Shown: one piece after another, positions 28,127-40,421 of the stretch
Layout of the letters: each line of letters opens with the position of its first letter
How positions within the stretch are numbered: position 1 is the first letter of the stretch
Source of the DNA: Pseudomonadota bacterium
GTDB lineage: Bacteria; Myxococcota_A; Polyangia; GCA-2747355
Assembly (NCBI GenBank): GCA_016711215.1
Contig: JADJTL010000005.1
Coordinates: 186,001-250,000 of the forward strand
Length of the DNA: 64,000 bases
Direction of reading: 5' to 3'
Program-made: the position numbers and the translations under genes
Notes under the pieces: model-generated
The model's input: only the letters and a program-made list of their open reading frames with translations
Told to the model about the DNA's origin: nothing
Database searches by the model: none

Positions 28127-31100
28127 ATGCGCGGTCGTCGGGCAGCGTGGAATCGTAGCGTGGCTCCGGCGGCTGCGACGCTCACGTGGTGGCTTTCAGC
28201 CCTCGCGCTGGCGGCCCCGCGGCCAGGCGAGCTGAGCTTCATCGGTCAGCTCGCTGACCGCCAGGAGCTGCTGGCGGAGGTCATCGGCGGGCTGCTGAAC
28301 GGCGTCGCCGCGGATCGATCCGAGCGCCTCCGGCTGCTGCAGCAGGCGGCGCCCTGCGCCGCGCTCGCCGAGGACAACGCGACCGCCGCGACCCTGGCCG
28401 GACGCGCGACCCACGCTGCACTCGCCCGCCTCACCAGCGTCGTCGACGAGCACCTCGGCTACTGCGTGGTCCAGGTCAGGGCCGCGGGCGAGCGGATCGT
28501 CGTCGAGCTCCGTCGGCGCCAAACGCTGCGCAGAATCAGGTTGCGCGGCAATTGGCCGCTCTTCGAACAGGAGCTCCTGCGACGGCTCGGCTTTCGGCCC
28601 GGCCAGGCGCTCCCCGAGGGCCCCGCGCTCGCCGCCGCGATGGCCCGCCAGAAGGCGCGGCTCACGGGCTTCCTCGCCCGCCGCGGCTACTTCGACGGCC
28701 GGGTCGACCTCACGCTCAGTCGCCCCGACGAGCAGCAACGCGTCGATCTCGACGTCCGCTTGCATAAGGGCCGCACCTATCGCGTGGGCTCGGTCGAGGT
28801 GCTACCGCTCGGCCCCGTGCCCAAGGGCCAGCGCTGGAAGGCCGCCATCCCTCAAAACGAGATCGCCAGGCTCTTTCGCGGGCAGGTCTTGCTCTGGCGG
28901 CGAGCCTTCAACACCGAACGACTCGAACGCAACGTTCAGGAGTTGACGCTGCGCTACCAGCGCCGCGGCTACACGGGGGCACGCGTACAGGCTTCGTACA
29001 CCATCGACCGTCACCAGCCACCCAGCCGCGCGATCAAGATCACGCTGAAGATCCAGGAGCGCAAACGCGTCCAGATTGAATACCTGGGCAACCAGCACCT
29101 CCGCCGCGCGGAGCTCGATCGCGTCCTGACCCTACGCAGCTCCGGCGCCTACGACGACTTCGAGCTGGCGACCAGCGCCGAGGCCCTCCATCGCCTCTAT
29201 CAGAGCCAAGGCTACCTGCGCGCGCGCGTCCGCTTCACGCGCGCGCTGCACCGAACGCACGACAAGATCATCTTCCGCATCGACGAGGGCCCCCAGTGTC
29301 GCGTCCGGGCGGTAGCCTTCGTCGGCAATCGCAGCTTCAGCAGCGCGACGCTGGCCCGGGTGATCCGCACGCGCCCCTACCCGTGGCTCGGGCTCGGCGC
29401 TGGAGGCTTCGTCACCACGGCGCAGCTCGAGCAGGACGCCCAGCGCCTCGTGCGGCACTATCGCAGCCACGGCTACCTCCAGGCCCGCGTGACCGGCGAC
29501 CTGGCCCCCCACGCCGCGCTGCTCGGCCACGCCGGTGCCCTCGCCGCAGCGCTTGCCGCCGATGCGCCGGCGCTCCGCAATGGTCAGACCCACGTGCGCT
29601 TCACGATCGACGAGGGCGCGCCGCTGCGCTTCGGGTCGATCGCGCTGGGCGGCGTGCGCTCGCTCACTCCAGCGACGTTGCGTGCCGACCTGCCGATCGC
29701 CCAGGACCAGCCCTTCGCCGCCGACCGCATCACGGCGGCAAAGGAGCTGCTCGTCCGGCGCTATGCCGAGGCCGGCCATCCCTACGCGACCGTGCGCTCG
29801 CGGGAAGCTCCAGACCCCGCCCGGGGCCGCGTCGACGTCCTGCTCTCGGTCGACGAGGGACCGCTGGTGCGCTTCGGCCCCGTGCTGCTCCGAGGCAACA
29901 ACCACACGCGCTCCGTCGTCATTCGCAGGCTCGTGGCACTGCAGCCCGGCGCGCCCTTCGACATCCGCCGCCTCGAGCTGACCGAGCAGAACCTGCGCCA
30001 GATCGGCGCCTTCAACGCCGTGCGCACGCGCGTCGTCGGGCTGCCCGCCCGCCTTCGGGTCGTCCCCGTGGTGCTGCAGGTCGAGGAACGTCACGACGAC
30101 TATGGCGCGGTCGAGCTCGGGGTCGGCGCGAGCACCGACAATGCCTTCTTCGGCACGATCGGCTACGACTGGCAGAACCTGCTCGGGCTCGGCGCCAACC
30201 TCAACGCGATCGGCGAGCTCGGGCCGCGGATCCAGAGCGGCACGCTCAACCTCAGCTATCCGCGCGCGCTGGGCTCGCTCTTCGGCACCGAGCTCGCGCT
30301 CTTCATGCGCAACGAGCGCACGCGCCGGCTGGGCGATATCACCACCTTCGGTGGCACGGCGACGCTCCAGCGCCCGCTGCGGCCCGGGCTGACCTCGTAC
30401 CTACGCTACGAGCTGCGGCAGGTGTTGAGCGAGGAGCGGCTCTACCGGCCTGCGACGCCCTTCGACGAGGCCGACCAGGCGCGCGTGACGACGCGCACGG
30501 GCGCGCTGAGCGCAGCCTTGCTCTACGATCGTCGTGACAACCCGCTCGCTCCGACGCGCGGGCACTTCAGCGCCTTGACGCTGAGCTGGGCCTCCCGAGC
30601 CCTCGCGGGCACCGATAACTTCCTCAAGTTGCGGCTGCACGCGCACGGCTTCTTGCCGCTCTTCGCCGGCCTGACGCTGGCCGCCGGCGCGCGCTACGAC
30701 CACGGCCTTCCGCTCGGAAATGCCAAGGTTCTGCCGCGCGTCGAGCGCTTCTTCGCCGGTGGCGACACGACCATTCGCGGCTACGAAGAGGACCTCGCTT
30801 TCGCGGAGTCGATCGGCGGCCCGCTCTACCCGCTGCCGGGCGTCGAGCTGGTGACGCTGACGCCACAGGGCGGCAACGTCCGCCTGCTGACCAACGTCGA
30901 GCTGCAATTCCCGATCTGGCGCGAAAGCCCACTGCTGGGCCTCCCCCTGATGGGCGCGCTCTTCCTCGACAGTGGCGTGATTCGCAACGCCTTCGAGCAT
31001 TGGCGTTGGAGCGCCACGAGGCAGGGCGCGGGCGGCGCCGTGCGCATCGTGACGCTGGTCGGTTTTCTCAGCCTCGAGTACGCCTTCGCGCTACGACCTC

Positions 31101-31156
31101 GGCTCGGCGACTCGCGGGATGGACGCTTTCACTTCAACTTCGGCTACGTCTTCTGA
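28127..31156 (+). CDS. TamA/BamA-like Omp85 outer-membrane protein with six POTRA-like repeats
   Basis: Outer-membrane assembly factor of about 1009 residues. After an N-terminal signal-like segment there are about six POTRA units, recognised by the recurring GY/GH-xx-A-x-V helix-strand ends: RRGYFDGRV, RRGYTGARV, SQGYLRARV, SHGYLQARV, EAGHPYATV and IGAFNAVRTRV (about residues 180 to 630). The C-terminal about 350 residues are a 16-strand-type barrel with the loop-6 IRGY motif in GGDTTIRGYEED and a terminal Phe (FHFNFGYVF). It diverges from the protease-tamB pair. Its position and length suggest the TamA partner of that TamB, though BamA cannot be excluded without the rest of the genome. Confidence 0.9.
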   Translation: MRGRRAAWNRSVAPAAATLTWWLSALALAAPRPGELSFIGQLADRQELLAEVIGGLLNGVAADRSERLRLLQQAAPCAALAEDNATAATLAGRATHAALARLTSVVDEHLGYCVVQVRAAGERIVVELRRRQTLRRIRLRGNWPLFEQELLRRLGFRPGQALPEGPALAAAMARQKARLTGFLARRGYFDGRVDLTLSRPDEQQRVDLDVRLHKGRTYRVGSVEVLPLGPVPKGQRWKAAIPQNEIARLFRGQVLLWRRAFNTERLERNVQELTLRYQRRGYTGARVQASYTIDRHQPPSRAIKITLKIQERKRVQIEYLGNQHLRRAELDRVLTLRSSGAYDDFELATSAEALHRLYQSQGYLRARVRFTRALHRTHDKIIFRIDEGPQCRVRAVAFVGNRSFSSATLARVIRTRPYPWLGLGAGGFVTTAQLEQDAQRLVRHYRSHGYLQARVTGDLAPHAALLGHAGALAAALAADAPALRNGQTHVRFTIDEGAPLRFGSIALGGVRSLTPATLRADLPIAQDQPFAADRITAAKELLVRRYAEAGHPYATVRSREAPDPARGRVDVLLSVDEGPLVRFGPVLLRGNNHTRSVVIRRLVALQPGAPFDIRRLELTEQNLRQIGAFNAVRTRVVGLPARLRVVPVVLQVEERHDDYGAVELGVGASTDNAFFGTIGYDWQNLLGLGANLNAIGELGPRIQSGTLNLSYPRALGSLFGTELALFMRNERTRRLGDITTFGGTATLQRPLRPGLTSYLRYELRQVLSEERLYRPATPFDEADQARVTTRTGALSAALLYDRRDNPLAPTRGHFSALTLSWASRALAGTDNFLKLRLHAHGFLPLFAGLTLAAGARYDHGLPLGNAKVLPRVERFFAGGDTTIRGYEEDLAFAESIGGPLYPLPGVELVTLTPQGGNVRLLTNVELQFPIWRESPLLGLPLMGALFLDSGVIRNAFEHWRWSATRQGAGGAVRIVTLVGFLSLEYAFALRPRLGDSRDGRFHFNFGYVF

Positions 31157-31164
31157 TCCCCGGC

Positions 31165-33914
<2,750 letters not shown>

Positions 33915-34005
33915 TGAGCTTCCTCTCGTCCTTGTCCTAGGCTCTCGAGCCATCAGGTCTTGCAATCGAAACCCAGGCGCTGCGTGGCCAGGCCGACCGC
34001 AGCAG

Positions 34006-35817
34006 CTAGCGCGGCGCCGCCGCGGCCGGTGCCGGCACCCCGACCGCTGTGCTCGACCCCGCGGGGTCCGTGATGATCAGATCGACGCGCCGATTGGCGG
34101 CCCGCCCGGCGCTGGTGGCGTTGTTGGCGATCGGCTGGGTCTCGCCGAGGCCCTCCGAGGTCACGCGACTGGCGTCCACCCCATGGTCGTTGAGCACCCG
34201 CATCACGCTCGCCGCACGGCGCTGGGACAGATCGAGGTTGTAGGCGTCGGCGCCCACGCTGTCGGTATGTCCCTCGACGCGCAGCTTCTTGATCCATTTG
34301 TTGTCGCGAATCAGCTCCGCGGCGCGGCGCAACACCGCGAGGCTGCGCGCCAAGATGACGTCCTTGCCGGTGGCGAAGTAGATGCGCGGCACGGTGATCT
34401 TGCGCCCGATGATCTGCACCGGGCCCTTGCCGGTGTCGGGGCAGCCGTCGTCGTCGTCGACGCCATTGATCGTCTCGGGATCGTTCGGGCACTTATCGTT
34501 GACGTCGAGGATCCCGTCGTCGTCGTTGTCCACGTCGGGGCAACCATCCTCGTCGGCGTAGCCGTCGCGATCTTCCGCCGCCAGCGGGCACTGGTCCTGC
34601 GCGTCGGCGATGCCGTCCTTGTCGTTATCCGCGTCCGGACAGCCGTCGGCGTCCTCGAAGCCATCGGCATCCTCGGGCTCGAGCGGACAGCGATCGACCG
34701 TGTCGAGCAGGCCATCGCGGTCGTTGTCGGGATCCGGACAACCGTCGGCATCCTCGAAGCCATCGAGGTCCTCCGGCTGCCGCGGGCAGCGGTCCTTATC
34801 GTCGGTGATGCCGTCACCGTCGAGGTCGCCCACCGCGCTGCTCACCGCCTCGGCGGGCTCATGCGCCTGCTCGGGGAATTGGAAGAAGAGATTGCCGAAG
34901 ACGCGGAACGCGGGCGTCCCTGCCCCCTGCGTCAGACCGGGCCCGGCGCCGACGCTCGCCGAGAAGCCAAGCGGCAGGTAGAGGCGCAGGCCCCCGAGCA
35001 GCTCGGCGTTGACCTCCTCGGCGTCGAGGTCCTTGGTGGAGAGGCCGCCCGTCAAATCGGCGATGAAGTCGAGCCGACGCAGCAACAAGCCCACGCGCGC
35101 TCCGGCCGAGAACAGAAACTCGTCGTCCACCGCCACGTTCGCCTGGTCGGTGCTGACCTTGAAGCTGTCGTCCTTGCGGAAGCGATAGCCCAGGTTGATC
35201 GCCGCTCCAACCCGCGGACCAAAATCAGCCGCTGCGATGATGCGCGGCGCGAAGGTCACCCCAGCGCTGCCGAGCAGGTTCCTACGATTGCCCGTCGGTA
35301 CAGCCAAGGGCGCGCTGGCCGAGAGCGTGAACCAGCCAGCAGTGAGGATGCGGGCCTTGGGCACGATCCGCAGATCACCGACACCGGCGGCGAGCCCGCT
35401 GCTCGGATTGCTCGGCCGCAGCACCCCCAGGCCATCGGAGGACTGGTCGAGCGTCACCGGCAAGCCGAGGCCAAGCTCGAAGCGGTTGAAGAGCCCGATC
35501 GCCAGCAGCAGGTCGAAGTTGACCTGGTAGTCGATCAGCTGGGCCAACACCTTGTCGTCGCTCTTGCGCACGAGCTCGAAGGGACGGTGGGCATAGTGCA
35601 GATAAAAGCCCGCCGAGAAGCCGAGGTGCGGCAGGGTCTGCCCGCCTTCGGTCTGAAAGAGGTTCAGCGGGCTGACCGCGGGCTCGAAGCGCACCGACGG
35701 GAACTCGGCGCCACCCTGCGCCGCGCCGACGCCCTGGAGCGCGACGAGGATTGCGAACACCGTTGTGAATACTGCGGCCACATGGACCGGCCACCGACAC
35801 GTTCTCATGGATTCCAA
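34006..35817 (-). CDS. OmpA-family outer-membrane protein with TSP3 repeats
   Basis: 603 residues with a signal peptide (a start at 35808 is also possible) and a beta-barrel-like N-terminal domain of about 260 residues. Four calcium-binding TSP3 units with CPxxPED-xDG-DADGCPDxDNDxDG spacing follow. The C-terminal peptidoglycan-binding OmpA domain has IYFATGKDVI, LRVEGHTDSVG, LSQRRAASVMRVL and the Asn-Arg-Arg-Val motif. Such proteins tether the outer membrane to the wall in delta-proteobacteria. It precedes the MYXO-CTERM protein by 91 bases on the same strand; both carry TSP3 repeats and could act together at the surface (inference). Confidence 0.92.
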   Translation of the reverse strand: MESMRTCRWPVHVAAVFTTVFAILVALQGVGAAQGGAEFPSVRFEPAVSPLNLFQTEGGQTLPHLGFSAGFYLHYAHRPFELVRKSDDKVLAQLIDYQVNFDLLLAIGLFNRFELGLGLPVTLDQSSDGLGVLRPSNPSSGLAAGVGDLRIVPKARILTAGWFTLSASAPLAVPTGNRRNLLGSAGVTFAPRIIAAADFGPRVGAAINLGYRFRKDDSFKVSTDQANVAVDDEFLFSAGARVGLLLRRLDFIADLTGGLSTKDLDAEEVNAELLGGLRLYLPLGFSASVGAGPGLTQGAGTPAFRVFGNLFFQFPEQAHEPAEAVSSAVGDLDGDGITDDKDRCPRQPEDLDGFEDADGCPDPDNDRDGLLDTVDRCPLEPEDADGFEDADGCPDADNDKDGIADAQDQCPLAAEDRDGYADEDGCPDVDNDDDGILDVNDKCPNDPETINGVDDDDGCPDTGKGPVQIIGRKITVPRIYFATGKDVILARSLAVLRRAAELIRDNKWIKKLRVEGHTDSVGADAYNLDLSQRRAASVMRVLNDHGVDASRVTSEGLGETQPIANNATSAGRAANRRVDLIITDPAGSSTAVGVPAPAAAAPR

Positions 35818-36150
35818 GCCTCATTTGCGATCGCGAAAGCCGCCACGCGCGACCGCCGCTGCGTGCGCCAAGGGCCCGCTCCCGCGAACACCTGGCCGAA
35901 TGAATACCAGCCCGAATGAATACCAGCCCGATCGATGCCAGCCAGACCGATTACGCTCCAAAGCGGCGCCTCGAACCCCACGCCGCGCGGGCCTACGCAT
36001 GCAGGTGGCGTACCAGTACGCCGAGGCGGCGAAGACTGCAGAAACACGGAGTCGCATGCAATGATTTTCAGCGGGGTGGCTAGGCGATCAGCCGCCTATG
36101 CCGCCGAGGGCGCTGCGATCCAGTTTCGGCGGCGGGCGAAAGGGTCGCGC
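35818..36150. other. 333-base intergenic region with a 16-bp direct repeat
   Basis: Between the vWA lipoprotein stop and the OmpA start. It contains two adjacent exact copies of AATGAATACCAGCCCG (35899-35914 and 35915-35930) and a degenerate third copy (from 35931). They lie 82-113 bases upstream of the OmpA start and could be regulator sites. No coding frame or RNA gene is evident. Confidence 0.6.
35899..35930. repeat. Two-copy 16-bp direct repeat upstream of the OmpA gene
   Basis: Exact tandem copies of AATGAATACCAGCCCG followed by a partial copy. The repeats are AT-richer than their surroundings and lie in the likely promoter area of the OmpA gene. Confidence 0.85.
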
Positions 36151-39100
36151 TCAGGACAGGGGCAGCACGAGCTCGCGCACCACGGGCGGGGCCTGCGGGT
36201 CGGCCGACGCCTGCAGGATTACCTCCTGTTGCGTGCCGCGCAGGCGCGTACCATCCCAACGCAGCAGCGTCAGCCGCGCCCTTACTTGGCGGTCGGGCGG
36301 CAAGCGCAGGCCTTTGAGCTCCAGCGGCAGCGCGTCCTCCGTCAGGCTCGGCAGGGCCAGTGCGTAGAGCCCCGTTCGCCCGGCGTCGATGGCCTCGACG
36401 GCGACCCGACCGCGGCTCCCGGCGCCGAGCTCCAGCGCCAGCGTGGCGTCGTAGTCCTGCCAGCTCAGGAGCACCAAGGCCCCACCCGCCGGCAACACCT
36501 GTAGCCGCTGCAAGCTGCGCTGCATGCCCTGCAGGGCGCTCGCCTTGCTCCCCGCGCTCGCCAAGAGGAGCCGCCCGAGGCGCAAGGCCGACCAGAGTCG
36601 CGCCCAGCGCCGGGGATCCTCGGGGCCCGGCTCGCCCTCACCCCCCGCGACCTGTCGCTCGAGGCGCAGCGCCTGGTCGACGTGCCCGCTGCCCGCGGCG
36701 GCAGCCGCCAGCCGCAGCAGCGTCGTAGGATCGTCGCGCCGCCGATCGACGAGGGTTTGATACTGGCGAAAGGCGTCCTCGTGCCAACCGTGGCGCAGAA
36801 AGATGTCCCCGAGGAGCTGGCGGGCCTGCGCATCGGAGGGCGCGAACTCCACCAGCTCGGAGTAGACCCGTCGCGCCTCCTCACCCCGACCGAGCTCCAC
36901 CAGCAGGTCGCCCTGTTGCTGCAGGATGCGCGGATTCGCCAGGCCCAGGGCCCGGACGCGCTCGGCCTCGATCAGCGCCTGCCGCGGCTGGCCCGCCTGC
37001 CGCAGGGTGACGATCAGGCGCTCGACGCAACCGAGGGCGTTCGGTCGCTCGCCGCAGAGCCGGCGCAGCGCGCTGATGCGCTCTTGCCAGCCGCTGCCCT
37101 GGGCCAGGGTCGCCTCGGCTTGCGCCCACTCCGCCGCCTCACCACCACCAATCGCCGCGGCGAAGTCGGCCGCGATTGCCCGGCGCAGCAGCTGTCGCTG
37201 CACGACCACGCGCGCCGCAGGCTCCAGGGCAGCGAGCAAGACCGTCGCATCTGACGCGCTGCTGACCCGCTCTTGCAAGAGCTCGAGCAGGGCGCGGCGA
37301 TCGCGCTGATGGGGCAACTCGCAACGCGCGCTGGCCTCGCGATAGACGGCGACCCAGCCGTAGACGTCGCCGGCGGCCTCGAGTCGCTGGCGCCAGAGCT
37401 CGAGGCGGAAGTAGAGCGGACGGCGCGACGCGTCGCTGCAGTAGTCCCTCTGCTCGACCGCGGCGCTCGCCGCCAGCGTCGCCGCCTCCTGATCCGCCTG
37501 GGCCGCATTGGCCTCGCTCTCGGCCGCGCGCCCGGAGCTGCCGCGGCGCCCGAGGCGCAGCCCGTCCTTGAGCGCAGGCGGTGCTCCGGCAGGCCCGCTG
37601 GCATAGCGGTCGCTGCTGCCTAGGGCCGGGGACGGCGCGCTAGGCGTGCCCAAGCCCACCATGGCTGCCGACCGCTCGCTCGCCACCGCCTTCGCAGCGG
37701 ACTGCACGCGCAGCCCCCCCACCGCAAGCCCGCGCTGCTCCGGCGCGCGCGCCGAGAGCACACGCAGCCCCCCGCCGGGCGCCGCGCTCACCGTGGTCGT
37801 CGACGCCGACGGGCGGTCTCCGTCGCAGCCAAAGAGCGCCAGCGGTGCCGCCGCGATCACCTCGATCGCGGCCTGCGGCACCACGCCCCAGAGCGGGTCG
37901 CGTGGCTTGCGCTGAATGCCCTGCTCCTGGTAGGCGGCCTCGCTCTCGAGCACCAGGAACGAGGAGAAGGGCGTCATCAGACTGTAGTCGACGCCGAGCC
38001 GCACGATCGTCCCGCGGTTCTGCACGCGGTCGGTGCCGAGCAGCTGGGCTAGGTAGCGTCGCGCCCAGAGCTTGGGCACGTAGGCCGCCCGCGCGCCCTG
38101 CTCCGGCGCCACGGGGTAGCTGCGCGCCTCGAAGGGCACGCCACCGAGCTTGCCGCTGACGCGCATGGTGGCGGGCAAGGGATGGTGCGTCCGCGCGAGC
38201 AGCACGACCTCTTCGCCGCGTGAGACCTTGCCCGCCGTCGAGAGGAAGACCTGGTCGAGGCCCGCGCCCGCGTCGATCACCAGATCCGTGATCGTGGGCG
38301 TCTTCAACCCGCCGACGAAGCGCAGACCCTCCTGCACGGCCTGCTGCGGTAGGTCGACGCGAAAGGCCCGTCCACCGCCGATCCGCGCCAGCCGCTCGAG
38401 CAGCGCATGGTCGCTGCCCGGACCGGCGGCGATGGTGAAGAGCCGCGCCGACGATCCGGCGATCGATCGCGTCACGCGCTCCGCCAGCGCCTCGCCGTCG
38501 AGCTCGCCCACCGTCGGCCGCCCGTCGCCGACATAGACCACCGCGGGCTGCGCCTTGCCGTGCAGGCGCTGGAGCGCCACGTCGAGCACGGCCCCCAGAT
38601 CCGTCGCCCCACCGCGGACGACCGCCGCCAGCCGATCGAGCGCCCGGCCGACCTCCCCGTCGTTGGCCTGGGCCAGCCCCTGCGGCGGGTACACCACGCG
38701 CGGCGTCAGGTCGACGGCGATCAGCGCGAAATGGTCGCCGGCCGAGAGCGCGCGCAACACCGCCTCGGCGATATCGGCCCGTAGCTGCCGCTCGGCGTCA
38801 TCGCCGCTCGCCGAAGTATCGACCACGACCACGACGTCCCCGTCCGGCGCCTTGACGGCGTTCCAGTCCAGATCCGGCGCGTAGCGCAGCATCACATAAT
38901 CGGCCTCGCCACGGCTGCTGGCGACGCGGGCCGCGCGCAGCGGCGCGACCTTCGCTTGAACCAGCTCGAGCAAGAAGTCGCCCTGCGGGCGAAAGCCCGA
39001 GCGGCGCATCGTCACCTTCGCGCCGCGCCCCTCGATACGCGCATCCGTCGTGGTGGCGACCTTGAGGTCGCGGCCCTCCTCGCCCAGGTCCACGTCCAGC

Positions 39101-40224
39101 GCGAACTCCTGCACGCGCGGCAAGCCGGCCATCGGGTAGAGGTAGCGGACGGTGCGGTCGATCGTCGGCAGCAGCTCGATATAGGACAGCAGCACCCGGC
39201 GCTCGCCCATCGTGGCGATCGGAAAGACCCGCGCCCGGAAGGTCCGCGCGTCGACCCACTCGAGCAGCGCGGGGTCGCGGCTCGCGCGCACGGCCTGCTC
39301 ATAGTGCCGGGCGGCCTGGTCGCGCTCGATCACCTCGCCCTCGATCAGCGTGCCATTCACCTCGAGGGCGAAGCGATCGACGGCCGCCCCCTCGGGCACG
39401 GTGAACCAGTAGTAGCCCTCGACGGGGGTGGCACCGGCGTTGAAGAAGCTCTGCTCCACGGTGGTCCGCGCCACGCCGTCGCGGATCATCACCGCTACCC
39501 TTTGGTAGCGGACCTCGAGCTCGCGCGGCGCGCTGCCCGGCGCGCTCCGATCGATGGCGTAGATTCGGCCAGCCGCGGCGCCCCCGAGGCCGCCCGGCGC
39601 GCGATCCGCCATGCCGCCGGTCCAATCCTCCCAGAAGGCGACCGGCTTGATCTTGGGCGCCTGGCCCGGCACGACGCTCAGACGCTCGCCCGCCTGGACC
39701 TCGCTGCGGCCCCCTCGGGCATCGACCACCGCGAACCCGCGGGCCACGTAGACCTCCACCTGCTCGCCGCTCCGTCGCAGGTCGAACCCAGCCGCCGAGG
39801 CCGAGACCGCCACCGCACCGGCGCGGTAGGGCGAGGGCTCCCCCTCGCGGACGGGCGCATCGACCCAGAGCTCGCCCCGCTCCAGCCGTAGCGCACTCCG
39901 GTCGAGCAGCACCTCGGTGTCCTGACGGAGGAAGACGGCGCTGCCGTCGTCCATGCGGATCAGGGCACGATCGCCAGCCCCCGTTCGCACCCGCGCGCCG
40001 TGCCGCAGCAGCAGACCGCTGCTGGCCGGCTGCCACTTCCCCTCGGGCCCCTGGAACGCGACGTTACCGGCGGCGAGCTCGATTCGCGAGACCAGCGAGG
40101 GCGCGCGCTGAGGCGGGCCGCGGTCGCAGGCGAGGGCCGCAGCGAGGGCGAGGGCCGCGGCGCAGCCAATCAGGGTGCTGCGGCGCGGCGCGGCAGCCGG
40201 CGTGCGGATGAGGACGCTGAACAT
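36151..40224 (-). CDS. FecR-VIT-vWA-TPR lipoprotein
   Basis: A 1357-residue lipoprotein. ATG 40224 is fixed by a strong AGGAGGG site (40237-40231). The lipobox Cys is at about 33 (ALAAALACD). Domains in order: FecR-like (about 50-185), VIT (about 235-360, with EQSFFNAGATPVEGYYWF), vWA (about 462-640) with MIDAS DTSAS at 469-473 and GGATD, a low-complexity linker (about 790-900), then TPR-like helices (about 1000-1180) and a beta-rich end. VIT-vWA proteins resemble inter-alpha-trypsin-inhibitor heavy chains and bind metal and protein ligands. The partner is unknown. It lies downstream of the Crp/Fnr gene, separated by 197 bases that hold a dyad. Confidence 0.88.
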   Translation of the reverse strand: MFSVLIRTPAAAPRRSTLIGCAAALALAAALACDRGPPQRAPSLVSRIELAAGNVAFQGPEGKWQPASSGLLLRHGARVRTGAGDRALIRMDDGSAVFLRQDTEVLLDRSALRLERGELWVDAPVREGEPSPYRAGAVAVSASAAGFDLRRSGEQVEVYVARGFAVVDARGGRSEVQAGERLSVVPGQAPKIKPVAFWEDWTGGMADRAPGGLGGAAAGRIYAIDRSAPGSAPRELEVRYQRVAVMIRDGVARTTVEQSFFNAGATPVEGYYWFTVPEGAAVDRFALEVNGTLIEGEVIERDQAARHYEQAVRASRDPALLEWVDARTFRARVFPIATMGERRVLLSYIELLPTIDRTVRYLYPMAGLPRVQEFALDVDLGEEGRDLKVATTTDARIEGRGAKVTMRRSGFRPQGDFLLELVQAKVAPLRAARVASSRGEADYVMLRYAPDLDWNAVKAPDGDVVVVVDTSASGDDAERQLRADIAEAVLRALSAGDHFALIAVDLTPRVVYPPQGLAQANDGEVGRALDRLAAVVRGGATDLGAVLDVALQRLHGKAQPAVVYVGDGRPTVGELDGEALAERVTRSIAGSSARLFTIAAGPGSDHALLERLARIGGGRAFRVDLPQQAVQEGLRFVGGLKTPTITDLVIDAGAGLDQVFLSTAGKVSRGEEVVLLARTHHPLPATMRVSGKLGGVPFEARSYPVAPEQGARAAYVPKLWARRYLAQLLGTDRVQNRGTIVRLGVDYSLMTPFSSFLVLESEAAYQEQGIQRKPRDPLWGVVPQAAIEVIAAAPLALFGCDGDRPSASTTTVSAAPGGGLRVLSARAPEQRGLAVGGLRVQSAAKAVASERSAAMVGLGTPSAPSPALGSSDRYASGPAGAPPALKDGLRLGRRGSSGRAAESEANAAQADQEAATLAASAAVEQRDYCSDASRRPLYFRLELWRQRLEAAGDVYGWVAVYREASARCELPHQRDRRALLELLQERVSSASDATVLLAALEPAARVVVQRQLLRRAIAADFAAAIGGGEAAEWAQAEATLAQGSGWQERISALRRLCGERPNALGCVERLIVTLRQAGQPRQALIEAERVRALGLANPRILQQQGDLLVELGRGEEARRVYSELVEFAPSDAQARQLLGDIFLRHGWHEDAFRQYQTLVDRRRDDPTTLLRLAAAAAGSGHVDQALRLERQVAGGEGEPGPEDPRRWARLWSALRLGRLLLASAGSKASALQGMQRSLQRLQVLPAGGALVLLSWQDYDATLALELGAGSRGRVAVEAIDAGRTGLYALALPSLTEDALPLELKGLRLPPDRQVRARLTLLRWDGTRLRGTQQEVILQASADPQAPPVVRELVLPLS

Positions 40225-40357
40225 GGGGGTCCCTCCTCGGCGAGCGCAAGGCGCGGGATCTGCGGTGCGGGATCCGGCGCGATCGGCCTGCTCGGGCGCC
40301 GCTGGCGCGCGGCGATCGAGTTCCACTGGCCGGGATGATACGCGCTAGCGTCGCGAT

Positions 40358-40374
40358 TGGATCTATTCGATCCA
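40358..40374. promoter_or_regulatory. Palindromic operator candidate upstream of the vWA lipoprotein
   Basis: Perfect inverted repeat TGGATC-TATTC-GATCCA. It is centred about 38 bases upstream of the start predicted from a minus-strand TATCAT (40340-40335). A related dyad lies upstream of the adjacent Crp/Fnr gene at a similar distance from its own -10 candidate. This spacing is typical of Crp/Fnr activator sites. Confidence 0.4.
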
Positions 40375-40421
40375 GCGTCGGTAGAGGGCCTGGGGCGGCA
40401 GAGCTGCGCGGCGGAGGGCGT

